Source: an uncultured Clostridia bacterium (GTDB lineage: Bacteria > Bacillota > Clostridia > Lachnospirales > CAG-274). From it: a DNA stretch of 40,537 bases. Where the stretch lies: the NCBI GenBank assembly GCA_947627425.1, contig CANQVZ010000019.1, forward strand, positions 1 to 40,537. The letters run 5' to 3'. Of this stretch, positions 23,218 through 30,814 are shown piece by piece. The notes below the pieces were generated by a model. It was not told the DNA's origin, did not search any database, and saw only the letters and a program-made list of their open reading frames with translations. The first letter of the stretch is position 1. Every line of letters starts with the position of its first letter. The position numbers were made by a program, and so were the translations under genes.

Positions 23218-23624
23218 TACGCCTGCCAAAAAAATTCTATGGTATCATATCGGACGCCGCTCTTAAAGGAAGACCCGAAGAAATATGCGGGCTCATGGGC
23301 GGCACTAAGGACGGCAATGTAAGAGAGGTAAAGGAAATATACATATTGGAAAATATTGACCATTCAAACGAGCACTTTACAATGGACCCAAAAGAACAGC
23401 TTAAGGCTGTAAAGGATATGAGAGAAAAGGATATAGTTCCTCTCGGCAATTTTCATTCCCACCCCGAAAGTCCTTCCAGACCATCGGAGGAGGACAAACG
23501 ACTTGCCTATGACAGCGAGGCAAGCTATATGATAATTTCACTTATGAACGAAAATGAGCCTGTTCTGAAATCCTTCAGGATAGTTGACAATGTAGCTTCG
23601 GAGGAAGAAATAGAATATATTTAG
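23214..23624 (+). CDS. JAMM/MPN+ metalloprotease (HcyD/Mec-like)
   Basis: A 136-residue stand-alone JAB1/MPN/Mov34 zinc peptidase. The complete JAMM motif is seen: Glu23 in EEICGLM, His81-x-His83 in NFHSHPESP, and Ser91-x-x-Asp94. In bacteria such small JAMM proteins cut beyond the C-terminal glycines of sulfur carriers: Mec+ in the CysO cysteine route of Mycobacterium and HcyD in the homocysteine route of Wolinella. Here it lies three genes from a carrier with a two-residue tail after Gly-Gly-Gly, which fits this job well. It overlaps the thioredoxin gene and is followed after 11 bases by the sulfite reductase gene. Confidence 0.93.
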   Translation: MIRLPKKFYGIISDAALKGRPEEICGLMGGTKDGNVREVKEIYILENIDHSNEHFTMDPKEQLKAVKDMREKDIVPLGNFHSHPESPSRPSEEDKRLAYDSEASYMIISLMNENEPVLKSFRIVDNVASEEEIEYI

Positions 23625-23635
23625 GAGGTTTATAC

Positions 23636-24496
23636 ATGGAAGTAGATTATGCAACATTGAAAAAGGGCGGATTTATGCGTCAGAAGCAAAAGAATTGTTT
23701 TTCTCTTCGTCTTAAGGTGGTAGGCGGTCATCTTGATGCCAAGCAGCTTTCCGTTATAGCCGAGGTCGCTGAAAAATACGGCGAAGGCTATGTTCACCTG
23801 ACCTCCCGACAGGGCGTTGAGATACCGTTCATAAAGCTTGACGATATTGAAGATGTAAAAGCCGCTCTTGCAAAGGGCGACTGCGAGCCGGGCGTATGCG
23901 GTCCGAGAGTAAGGACAGTCACATCCTGTCAGGGCAAGGCAATTTGTCCGAGCGGTTGTATAGATACTTACGCTCTTGCGCAGGAGCTGAGCGAAAGATT
24001 TTTTGCAAAGGATCTGCCGCATAAATTTAAGTTCGGCGTTACAGGCTGTCAGAATAACTGCCTTAAGGCGGAGGAAAACGATATCGGCATAAAGGGCGGT
24101 ATAGAAGTAAAGTGGATAGAGGATAAGTGTATAAGGTGCGGCGTATGCGAAAATATATGCCGTACAAAGGCTATTTCATTTGAGGGTGAAAGGCTCATAC
24201 TCGACGAAAGCAAATGCAATTACTGCGGACGCTGTACAAAAGCCTGTCCTGCCGATGCATGGGAAAACAACGAGGGGTATATTCTTTCATTCGGCGGTCT
24301 TTTCGGCAACAGAATACATAAGGGCGAGGAAATCATACCCATAATACATGATAAAAAGACGCTTTTCAGAGTGATAGATGCTGCTGTGGCATTCTTTGGC
24401 GAATATGCCAAGCCGGGCGAGAGATTTCGCTTTACGATAGAGAGGATAGGCGAAGATATATTCAGAAAAATAATTGAGGAGGCTTATAATGGCTGA
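23636..24496 (+). CDS. Small siroheme sulfite reductase with C-terminal 2[4Fe-4S] ferredoxin domain
   Basis: A 286-residue single-subunit nitrite/sulfite reductase-like protein. The N-terminal half has the ferredoxin-like fold with GEGYVHLTSRQGVEIPFI. The siroheme-[4Fe-4S] cysteines are Cys98-x5-Cys104 and Cys138-x3-Cys142 (GVTGCQNNC). Two ferredoxin clusters follow: CIRCGVCENIC at 165-175 and CNYCGRCTKACP at 194-205. It is half the size of classical sulfite reductases and lacks the repeated domain. Predicted reaction is sulfite to sulfide; nitrite cannot be excluded from motifs alone, but every neighbour is a sulfur gene. GGAGG precedes the ATG. It overlaps the next gene by 8 bases. Confidence 0.92.
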   Translation: MEVDYATLKKGGFMRQKQKNCFSLRLKVVGGHLDAKQLSVIAEVAEKYGEGYVHLTSRQGVEIPFIKLDDIEDVKAALAKGDCEPGVCGPRVRTVTSCQGKAICPSGCIDTYALAQELSERFFAKDLPHKFKFGVTGCQNNCLKAEENDIGIKGGIEVKWIEDKCIRCGVCENICRTKAISFEGERLILDESKCNYCGRCTKACPADAWENNEGYILSFGGLFGNRIHKGEEIIPIIHDKKTLFRVIDAAVAFFGEYAKPGERFRFTIERIGEDIFRKIIEEAYNG

Positions 24497-24734
24497 TATT
24501 AAGATAGATGAATACACAGATATAACGGATGTGGTCTGTCCCGTTACATTTGTAAAGGCAAAGGTCGCCATAGAGGAGCTTGAGCCGGGACAGGTGCTTT
24601 CCATTCATATGAACGGAGGAGAGCCTGTGCAGAATGTTCCCCGTTCCATGAAGGAGGAGGGACATAAGGTATTGAAGCTCAATAAGAATGACGACGGCAC
24701 ATATGATCTGATAGTGGAGAAAGGCGATGAATAA
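24489..24734 (+). CDS. TusA/SirA-like sulfur carrier
   Basis: An 81-residue TusA-family protein. The persulfide cysteine is Cys17 in DVVCPVTFVKAKVAIEEL, where classical TusA has CPxP; here the second proline is Thr20. The rest fits: GQVLSIHMNGGEPVQNVPRSMKEEGH. The ATG at 24489 follows GAGGAGG and overlaps the reductase stop by 8 bases (ATGGCTGA). TusA proteins accept sulfur as persulfide and hand it on. In this operon it could receive sulfur from the reductase or hold it for the thiocarboxylate step; no direct evidence shows which. Confidence 0.9.
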   Translation: MADIKIDEYTDITDVVCPVTFVKAKVAIEELEPGQVLSIHMNGGEPVQNVPRSMKEEGHKVLKLNKNDDGTYDLIVEKGDE

Positions 24735-24945
24735 TATGAAGGTAACGGTAAGCGGAGAATTAAAGGAATATAAGGACGGCACCACTCTTTTGGAGCTTGT
24801 GGGTGCGGAAAATGTGGAAATGCCCGAATATGTGACGGCATCCGTAAATGATGAGCTCCTCGGCTATCATGAATTTGAAAAAACCGAGCTTAAGGACGGA
24901 GATGTAATTGAATTTCTTTATTTCATGGGCGGAGGATGCATATAA
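24727..24945 (+). CDS. ThiS/MoaD-like sulfur carrier with Gly-Gly-Gly-Cys-Ile end (HcyS-like)
   Basis: A 72-residue beta-grasp carrier protein. It starts MNNMKVTVSG and closes with VIEFLYFMGGG at 60-70, then Cys71 and Ile72. Ubiquitin-like sulfur carriers act through an exposed C-terminal Gly-Gly, which is adenylated and then converted to a thiocarboxylate, so the two extra residues must probably be removed. The JAMM protease of the operon can supply this. The first ATG (24727) is 7 bases from GGAG and gives an 8-base overlap with the TusA gene; a second ATG at 24736 is possible. No thiG, thiH or moaE lies nearby, so thiamine or molybdopterin roles are less likely. Confidence 0.9.
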   Translation: MNNMKVTVSGELKEYKDGTTLLELVGAENVEMPEYVTASVNDELLGYHEFEKTELKDGDVIEFLYFMGGGCI

Positions 24946-25754
24946 TGGCTTTTACAAATGAACAGATAGAAAGATATTCAAGGCATATAATACTTAAGGA
25001 AGTAGGCGTAAAGGGACAGAAAAAGCTCCTTGACGCAAGCGTGCTCATAATAGGCGCAGGAGGCTTGGGAGCGCCTGCGGCTATGTATCTTGCGGCGGCA
25101 GGCGTAGGAACAATAGGCATAGCCGATGCAGATGAGGTAGACCTATCCAATCTCCAAAGACAGATAATACACGCAACAAAGGATGTAGGCAAGGCAAAGG
25201 TCATTTCTGCCAAGGAAACAATGGAGGCAATGAATCCCGATGTTAAAGTAAATACATATCGTACATTCGTAAGCGCCGACAACATTACAGAGCTTATAAA
25301 GGACTACGATTTCATAATAGACGGCACAGACAATTTCCCTGCCAAATTTCTTATAAACGATGCCTGTGTAATGTCGAAAAAGCCTTTTTCACACGCGGGC
25401 ATAATACGCTTTCAAGGACAGCTGATGACATATGTCCCGGGAGAAGGTCCATGCTATCGCTGTATATTCAAACAGCCGCCTCCGAAGGATGCCGTTCCCA
25501 CATGCAAGCAGGCGGGAGTTATAGGAGCTATGGGAGGCGTAATAGGAAGCCTGCAGGCAATGGAAGCAATAAAATACATACTGGGCGTAGGCAAGCTTCT
25601 GACAGGCAGTCTGCTGACCTACGACGCCCTCAGTATGGAATTCAGAAAAATAAAGCTTCCGCAAAAAGTAAAGGATTGTCCCATATGTGGAGATGATCCC
25701 ACTATACTTAAGCTTATAGATTATGAACAAGCCGAATGTGACGGAGCTTTATAA
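24945..25754 (+). CDS. ThiF/MoeB-type carrier-activating (E1-like) enzyme (HcyF-like)
   Basis: A 269-residue adenylyltransferase of the MoeB/ThiF family that activates the C-terminus of a sulfur carrier with ATP. Motifs: ERYSRHIIL near the N-terminus, nucleotide loop GAGGLGAP at 37-44, DADEVDLSNLQRQ at 61-73, DGTDNFPAKF at 126-135, zinc cysteines Cys170/Cys173 (CYRC) and Cys245/Cys248 (CPIC), and a conserved Cys187 in PTCKQAGVIG. It has no rhodanese domain, so sulfur should arrive as sulfide or from TusA. The ATG at 24945 lies 9 bases after GGAGG and overlaps the carrier stop by one base (TAATG). Confidence 0.94.
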   Translation: MAFTNEQIERYSRHIILKEVGVKGQKKLLDASVLIIGAGGLGAPAAMYLAAAGVGTIGIADADEVDLSNLQRQIIHATKDVGKAKVISAKETMEAMNPDVKVNTYRTFVSADNITELIKDYDFIIDGTDNFPAKFLINDACVMSKKPFSHAGIIRFQGQLMTYVPGEGPCYRCIFKQPPPKDAVPTCKQAGVIGAMGGVIGSLQAMEAIKYILGVGKLLTGSLLTYDALSMEFRKIKLPQKVKDCPICGDDPTILKLIDYEQAECDGAL

Positions 25755-25766
25755 GGAGTGGATACA

Positions 25767-27014
25767 ATGAAATACGATACGGCGCTGCTCCATGGCAATT
25801 TTAAGGGAGATAACAATACGGGAGCAACACTTGTACCTATATATCAGTCAAGCGCCTTCGGACAGAATACCGCAGAAAAAACAGATGATATATTCAATAA
25901 TAGGGCGTCGGGCTTTGCCTATACGAGAATAAGCAATCCTACCGTTGCGTCCTTTGAAAACAGGATAACCTATCTGGAGGGCGGCATAGCCTCTGTTGCG
26001 ACTTCATCGGGAATGGCAGCCATAACGGCGGCTTTTTTGAATATACTGTCATCGGGTGATGAAATAATTTCAAAATCCTCGGTCTTCGGCGGCACACTGG
26101 ATCTTTTCAATGACCTTGAAAATCTGGGTATAAAGACCCGATATGTGGAGGATATTACAAAAGAGGAGCTTGAAAGAAATGTAAATGAACATACAAAGCT
26201 TGTATTTGCGGAAACCATAGGCAATCCACGCCTTGATGTTACCGATATAAAAGAGGCGGCAAGTCTCATACACAGCTTCGGTATTCCCTTTGTGCTGGAC
26301 AACACCACGGCTACCACATATATTGTGAAGGGTATTGAGCTGGGAGCGGATATTATCATAAATTCCGCCTCAAAATATATAAACGGAAACAGTAATTCCA
26401 TAAGCGGTATAATCACGGACAGCGGAAACTTCAAATGGACAGAGGAAAAATATCCCATAATGAAGGAGTATATAAGGCTTGGGAGGTTTGCCTATACCGC
26501 TAAGCTCAGAAACGATACATTCAGAAATATGGGCTGCTGCTTAAGTCCTATGAATGCCTATTATAATTCACTGGGGCTTGAAACTCTCAGCCTCAGAATG
26601 GAAAGGCATTGCCGTAATGCCCTTAAGCTTGCCCAAAGTCTGGAGCACGCAGAGGGTATAAGGGAAGTAAATTATCCTATCCTTAAATCAAGTCCTTACT
26701 ATGACACCGCAAAGAGGGTGCTCGGCGAAAAGGGCGGAGGTATACTTACTCTGAGGCTTTACACAAAGGAAAGAGCATTTGCCTTTATAAACAGACTTAA
26801 ATATGCCGTGAATATCACCAATATAGGAGATACCAAAACTCTTGTTATACACCCCGCTTCAACCATTTATGCTCACAGCAAAAAAGCAGAGCAGGAGAAG
26901 GCGGGAGTTTATGACGACCTTATAAGAGTAAGTGTGGGAATAGAGGATATAGACGACATTACAGAGGATTTCAAACAGGCTCTTGACTATGTAAATGAAA
27001 ACTTCGGCTATTGA
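25767..27014 (+). CDS. O-acetylhomoserine sulfhydrylase-like PLP enzyme (MetY-like)
   Basis: A 415-residue enzyme of the Cys/Met metabolism (gamma-family) PLP group. Evidence: PIYQSSAFGQ, YTRISNPTVASFENRITYLEGG, ATSSGMAAI, ETIGNPRLDV, VLDNTTATTY and the PLP lysine K203 in NSASKYINGNSNSISG. It has the MetY traits rather than cystathionine synthase, though substrate (O-acetyl- or O-phosphohomoserine) is not provable by eye. In the Wolinella route MetY joins a carrier thiocarboxylate to O-acetylhomoserine. I chose the ATG at 25767, 8 bases after AAGGAG, over a GTG at 25758 that sits inside the site. No homoserine acetyltransferase is in the window. Confidence 0.9.
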   Translation: MKYDTALLHGNFKGDNNTGATLVPIYQSSAFGQNTAEKTDDIFNNRASGFAYTRISNPTVASFENRITYLEGGIASVATSSGMAAITAAFLNILSSGDEIISKSSVFGGTLDLFNDLENLGIKTRYVEDITKEELERNVNEHTKLVFAETIGNPRLDVTDIKEAASLIHSFGIPFVLDNTTATTYIVKGIELGADIIINSASKYINGNSNSISGIITDSGNFKWTEEKYPIMKEYIRLGRFAYTAKLRNDTFRNMGCCLSPMNAYYNSLGLETLSLRMERHCRNALKLAQSLEHAEGIREVNYPILKSSPYYDTAKRVLGEKGGGILTLRLYTKERAFAFINRLKYAVNITNIGDTKTLVIHPASTIYAHSKKAEQEKAGVYDDLIRVSVGIEDIDDITEDFKQALDYVNENFGY

Positions 27015-27028
27015 AAGGGAGAAAACCA

Positions 27029-28075
27029 ATGTATAGGACAATGCTTGTATTTGACAGCTATGAATTATCCGACGCTGTACAAAGGCTTCATATATGGGGA
27101 GAGTCTTCCGGTTTTGAAATTACGGACATAGTAAATGACGGCATAACGGCATATACAAAAATGAAGAAAAACCATTACGACCTTGTGATAACCGAAATAA
27201 GGATAACGGGAATGGACGGCTTGCAGCTTTTAAGATGTGCCGAAAAGGAGGGACTGTGCAGCCATGTGGTGCTTTGCAGCGAATTTCCCGATTTTAACTA
27301 TGCAAGACAGGGTATTATACTCGGAGCATTCGATTACTATGTTATGCCCTTTGAAGAAAGCTTATTTTTTGCCATGTTCAGCAGGATAAAGAACGAGGGC
27401 TTTGAAAGCGAAGCTGAGGCGTTGTATTACACGGACGAGATAACAGCCTTTTTTGAAAACAGGGACAAGGAAATATATACCTACATTTCGGGCATAATGG
27501 ACAATATATACAGCGAAAATGCGGATAAGCTTGCAGCGGACAAAAAGGCGAGAAAAATAGTAAAAAAGGTATCGGATGAGATATTCCGACAAAATGAATG
27601 GCTTGATCTGTATATAAGTGAAAAATATTTTTACAGCTTTGACGGTATATCGGAAAGCGATAAGGAAACCTATAAAAAGAAATATTATTCTATAATATGC
27701 GCACTTTTTGAGACATATTGTTCTCTTTGTCCAAATGCGGCAAATGCAAAAATACAGGAGGTCATACTTTACATACTCAATAACCCCGAAAATGACCTGC
27801 GACAAAAGAGAATTTCCGCGGAGTTTTACATAAACAGTTCGTATCTGAGTACGATATTTGCGGCGCAGACGGGTATACGCTTTGTGGAATATCTCACAAA
27901 TGTAAAGCTTAAACGAGCCGCGTGGCTTTTAAAGGAAACGGAGCTTAAAATAACGGAGATAGCCGAAAGACTGGACTATAGAGATATAGGCTATTTTTCA
28001 CGGCTTTTCAAAAAAAAGTATAATATGACGCCTACGGAGTACAGACTGCCCGAGGGCTATAACTACCAGATATAA
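27029..28075 (+). CDS. AraC-type regulator with degenerate receiver domain
   Basis: A 348-residue transcription regulator, YesN-like in layout: receiver (1-120), helical middle (about 130-245) and AraC double helix-turn-helix (about 250-345). The C-terminal part shows SSYLSTIFAAQTGIRFVEYLTNVKLKRAAWLL, then KITEIAERLDYRDIGYFSRLFKKKYNMTPTEYR. In the receiver, the phospho-acceptor Asp is Glu56 (LVITEIRITGMDG), the second acidic residue is Ser10 (VFDS) and the conserved Lys is Met106 (YYVMPF), so normal phosphorylation is unlikely. No histidine kinase is adjacent. It is the last gene of the operon, 14 bases after metY-like, and may regulate the locus. The ATG at 27029 has GGGAGA before it. Confidence 0.9.
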   Translation: MYRTMLVFDSYELSDAVQRLHIWGESSGFEITDIVNDGITAYTKMKKNHYDLVITEIRITGMDGLQLLRCAEKEGLCSHVVLCSEFPDFNYARQGIILGAFDYYVMPFEESLFFAMFSRIKNEGFESEAEALYYTDEITAFFENRDKEIYTYISGIMDNIYSENADKLAADKKARKIVKKVSDEIFRQNEWLDLYISEKYFYSFDGISESDKETYKKKYYSIICALFETYCSLCPNAANAKIQEVILYILNNPENDLRQKRISAEFYINSSYLSTIFAAQTGIRFVEYLTNVKLKRAAWLLKETELKITEIAERLDYRDIGYFSRLFKKKYNMTPTEYRLPEGYNYQI

Positions 28076-28114
28076 TGACTGCTTTGAGCTTGAGTGCTCG
28101 GCAGTCATTTTTAT
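28074..28114 (+). terminator. Terminator of the sulfur enzyme operon
   Basis: ATGACTGC pairs with GCAGTCAT around an 18-base loop and is followed by five T. It overlaps the stop codon of the AraC-type gene. Confidence 0.85.
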
Positions 28115-28117
28115 ATA

Positions 28118-28144
28118 AAAAGCCTATGAATAGTCAGAGGCTTT
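28118..28144. repeat. Small hairpin between convergent operons
   Basis: AAAGCCT and AGGCTTT form a 7-bp stem. It lies between the two terminators and has weak T-runs on both sides, so it may be a backup terminator. Confidence 0.4.
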
Positions 28145-28152
28145 ATAACAGC

Positions 28153-28192
28153 AAAAAAGCCGCCGCGGATAAAATATCCGCAACGGCTTTTA
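28153..28192 (-). terminator. Terminator of gap
   Basis: On the minus strand GCCGTTGCGGATA pairs with TATCCGCGGCGGC (one mismatched pair region) and six T follow. It begins 24 bases after the gap stop. Confidence 0.92.
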
Positions 28193-28216
28193 TAAAAATA
28201 AGTGCAGCCTGTTTGA

Positions 28217-29224
28217 TTATGCCAATTCAGCAAAATACTTGATAGTTCTTACCATCTGGCTTGTGTATGAGTTTTCGTTATCATACCATGATACTACCTG
28301 TACCTCATAGAGATCATCTGCAACCTTGTTTACCATTGTCTGAGTTGCGTCGAATAATGAACCATAAGTGATACCGATGATATCGGATGAAACGATCTCG
28401 TCCTCATTGTAACCGAAGGAATCTGATGAAGCAGCCTTCATAGCGGCGTTGATGCCCTCAACTGTTACATCCTTGCCCTTTACAACAGCTGTAAGGATAG
28501 TGGTTGAGCCTGTGGGTACGGGAACTCTCTGAGCTGAACCGATAAGCTTGCCGTTAAGCTCGGGGATAACAAGACCGATAGCCTTTGCAGCGCCTGTTGA
28601 GTTGGGAACGATATTAACTGCTGCAGCACGTGATCTTCTTAAGTCGCCCTTTCTCTGAGGACCGTCAAGTGTCATCTGATCGCCTGTGTAAGCGTGGATA
28701 GTTGACATGATGCCTGCCTGGATAGGAGCATAGTCGTTAAGAGCCTTTGCCATAGGAGCAAGGCAGTTAGTTGTACAAGAAGCGGCAGAAATGATAGTGT
28801 CGCTTGCAGTGAGCTTATCCTCGTTTACGCTGAATACGATAGTGGGAAGATCGTTGCCTGCGGGAGCAGAGATAACGACCTTCTTAGCGCCTGCTGTGAT
28901 GTGAGCTGATGCCTTTTCCTTAGATGTATAGAAGCCTGTACACTCAAGTACAACATCTACATCAAGCTGACCCCAGGGGAGCTTAGAAGCGTCTGCTTCC
29001 TTGTAGATCTCGATTTCCTGACCGTTAACAACGATAGAAGACTCCTTAGCCTCTACTGTGCCGTTGAATCTGCCCTGAGTTGAATCATACTTTAATAAGT
29101 GAGCAAGAACTCTGGGAGCAGTTAAGTCATTGATAGCTACGATCTCATAGCCGTCTGCCGCAAACATCTGTCTGAAAGCAAGTCTGCCTATACGACCAAA
29201 ACCATTGATAGCAACTTTAACCAT
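28217..29224 (-). CDS. gap: Glyceraldehyde-3-phosphate dehydrogenase, type I
   Basis: Glycolytic enzyme of 335 residues. Motifs: [16 protein letters not shown] for the Rossmann fold, VAINDLT which indicates NAD preference, the catalytic [12 protein letters not shown] with its Cys near residue 152, [16 protein letters not shown] and the C-terminal [22 protein letters not shown] precedes the ATG. It stands alone, flanked by its own terminator and promoter; the usual pgk and tpiA neighbours are absent. Codon use is more biased than in the neighbours, as expected for a highly expressed gene. Its leader holds a palindrome that resembles a Rex site. Confidence 0.98.
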   Translation of the reverse strand: MVKVAINGFGRIGRLAFRQMFAADGYEIVAINDLTAPRVLAHLLKYDSTQGRFNGTVEAKESSIVVNGQEIEIYKEADASKLPWGQLDVDVVLECTGFYTSKEKASAHITAGAKKVVISAPAGNDLPTIVFSVNEDKLTASDTIISAASCTTNCLAPMAKALNDYAPIQAGIMSTIHAYTGDQMTLDGPQRKGDLRRSRAAAVNIVPNSTGAAKAIGLVIPELNGKLIGSAQRVPVPTGSTTILTAVVKGKDVTVEGINAAMKAASSDSFGYNEDEIVSSDIIGITYGSLFDATQTMVNKVADDLYEVQVVSWYDNENSYTSQMVRTIKYFAELA

Positions 29225-29274
29225 TTTTGTTTCCTCCTTAAAAGAAAAAATATTATAAGACTTTAGTTGTGTAC

Positions 29275-29290
29275 AGAGCTGTGGCGCTCT
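29275..29290 (-). promoter_or_regulatory. Leader hairpin of gap
   Basis: AGAGC and GCTCT form a short stem with a 6-base loop in the untranslated leader, about 50 bases before the ATG. Possible mRNA-stability element. Confidence 0.4.
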
Positions 29291-29301
29291 GCAAATCTAT
29301 A

Positions 29302-29317
29302 TGTTATAAATATAACA
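29302..29317. promoter_or_regulatory. Rex-like operator in the gap leader
   Basis: TGTTATAAATATAACA is a perfect 16-base inverted repeat. It matches the spacing of clostridial Rex sites (TGTTAA-N4-TTAACA) at most positions; a related imperfect element is at 29331-29344. Rex senses the NADH/NAD ratio, and gap is a known type of target. No rex gene is in the window. Confidence 0.5.
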
Positions 29318-29358
29318 AGCTTTTCCGACAGTTAATTTATAACATTTCACCGTTTTTT

Positions 29359-29387
29359 ATTATATCACAAAACGAAAAATCTTTAAA
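29359..29387 (-). promoter_or_regulatory. Candidate promoter of gap
   Basis: On the minus strand TTTAAA (29382-29387), 17 bases, TATAAT (29359-29364) with an upstream TG (extended -10). It would give a leader of about 125 bases. The rest of this 372-base gap (29388-29553) is AT-rich with no frame or structure that I can support. Confidence 0.6.
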
Positions 29388-29553
29388 CAATTTTTTTTAA
29401 ATTATAAGTAAATTTTTAATATTTATCAATATATTACAATTTTTTCCATATGGCATAAATCAAATTATGCAAAATACATATACAGTATTTGCAAAACCGC
29501 ATTATCATATGTATTTTTAATTGAAATACGGTTCAAAAGCTCTATGTTTTCTG

Positions 29554-29588
29554 TAAAAAAATAATCTCTCCCGTTTTAAGGGAGAGAT
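29554..29588 (-). terminator. Terminator of the aminotransferase gene
   Basis: On the minus strand ATCTCTCCC pairs with GGGAGAGAT around a TTAAAAC loop, then TATTTTTTT. Only 8 bases after the stop codon. Confidence 0.9.
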
Positions 29589-29596
29589 GTGTTCAT

Positions 29597-30784
29597 TTAT
29601 TTTTTATAAAATTCATATAGATCCTTGAAGCTCTGTATAGAGTTTTCAACAGTCTTCTTGTCTACGCAGTAGGCTATCCTGAAATAGCCGGGGCAGGCAA
29701 AGTTGGAGCCGGGAACTATTATAAGCCTGAATTCCTTTGCCTTCTTGCAGAATTCCTTGTCGTCGGGTATGAGCGCCTTCGGGAACATATAGAATGTACC
29801 CTTTGGCTCTACACATTCATAGCCTATGTCCGTGAGCGCCTTATAGAGTATGTCCTTGTTTTGCTCATATACGGAAAGGTCGGAGGTGGAGCCTATTACC
29901 TTCTTGACTACCTTCTGCATGAGTGTAGGAGCGTTTACAAAGCCCAGTATTCTGTTGGCAACCACCATTGCGTCAAGCACCTCCTGGAAGTCGTCCAGCT
30001 CGCTCGGCACAACAAGATAGCCTATTCTTTCGCCGGGAAGTGAGAGGCTCTTTGAATAGGAATAGCCCACAACAGTATTCTTATAGTAATTTACGATATA
30101 CGGTATGTCTACTCCGCCAAACGCTATCTCTCTGTAAGGCTCGTCGCTGAAAAGATAAATGGATGTGCCGTATTCAGCCTGCTTTCTGTTGAGTATATCG
30201 GCAAGCTTTTTGATGTCGTCCTCGGTATAAACGGCGCCCGTGGGGTTGTTGGGCGTATTGATGATGACGCATCTTGTCTTGGGAGATACCTTGCTTTCAA
30301 AGTCCTCAAAATTGATCGAAAATCTTTCAAGGTCGGCATTTACCATGACCTTAACACCGTCAAAGTTGCTGATATAGTTGTCATACTCGCCGAAATAAGG
30401 CGCGATGACCATTACCTCGTCGCCGGGATTTATGATAGCCTTTAATGTGACATTTATACCGCCCGCAGCGCCGACCGTCATTATTATGTTTGAGGCGTCA
30501 AGATGTGTGCCGAAGCTCTTGTTTGTATAGTCGGCAACAGCCTGTCTTACATCCTCGAAGCCCGCATTGTTGGGATAGCCGTGAAGCTCCATTTCGGGTT
30601 CGTTCTCGGCAAGGTCTACTATTGCCTCTCTCACGCACGCAGGCGGAACAATGGAAGGATTGCCCAGAGAAAAGTCATATATATTTTCTTTGCCGTACTT
30701 GGCTGCCATTATTTTGCCCTCTTCAAACATGGCTCTTATAGCGGAGCCGTTTTTTACGAGCACTTTCATTTTTTCGGAAATCAT
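29597..30784 (-). CDS. Class I/II PLP-dependent aminotransferase
   Basis: A 395-residue cytoplasmic aminotransferase, fold type I. Motifs: FSLGNPSIVPP at the N-terminus, VGAAGGINVTLKAI, IINTPNNPTGAVYT, LFSDEPYREI with its PLP-contacting Asp and Tyr, the PLP lysine in SYSKSLSLPGERIGY, and the C-terminal substrate arginine in FRIAYC. Best read as an aspartate- or aromatic-type aminotransferase; the exact amino acid cannot be read. The ATG at 30782-30784 sits behind CAGGAGG; the frame runs on upstream into the promoter, so that extension is not used. Single-gene unit with its own promoter and terminator. Confidence 0.92.
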   Translation of the reverse strand: MISEKMKVLVKNGSAIRAMFEEGKIMAAKYGKENIYDFSLGNPSIVPPACVREAIVDLAENEPEMELHGYPNNAGFEDVRQAVADYTNKSFGTHLDASNIIMTVGAAGGINVTLKAIINPGDEVMVIAPYFGEYDNYISNFDGVKVMVNADLERFSINFEDFESKVSPKTRCVIINTPNNPTGAVYTEDDIKKLADILNRKQAEYGTSIYLFSDEPYREIAFGGVDIPYIVNYYKNTVVGYSYSKSLSLPGERIGYLVVPSELDDFQEVLDAMVVANRILGFVNAPTLMQKVVKKVIGSTSDLSVYEQNKDILYKALTDIGYECVEPKGTFYMFPKALIPDDKEFCKKAKEFRLIIVPGSNFACPGYFRIAYCVDKKTVENSIQSFKDLYEFYKK

Positions 30785-30814
30785 TGATATATCCTCCTGT
30801 CGTTTTTTATATAT

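Noticed and set aside
24727..25754. Carrier and ThiF-like enzyme as thiamine (ThiS/ThiF) or molybdopterin (MoaD/MoeB) genes
   Set aside because: No thiG, thiH, moaE or moaA nearby; the neighbours are JAMM protease, sulfite reductase and MetY-like enzyme, which fit homocysteine synthesis better.
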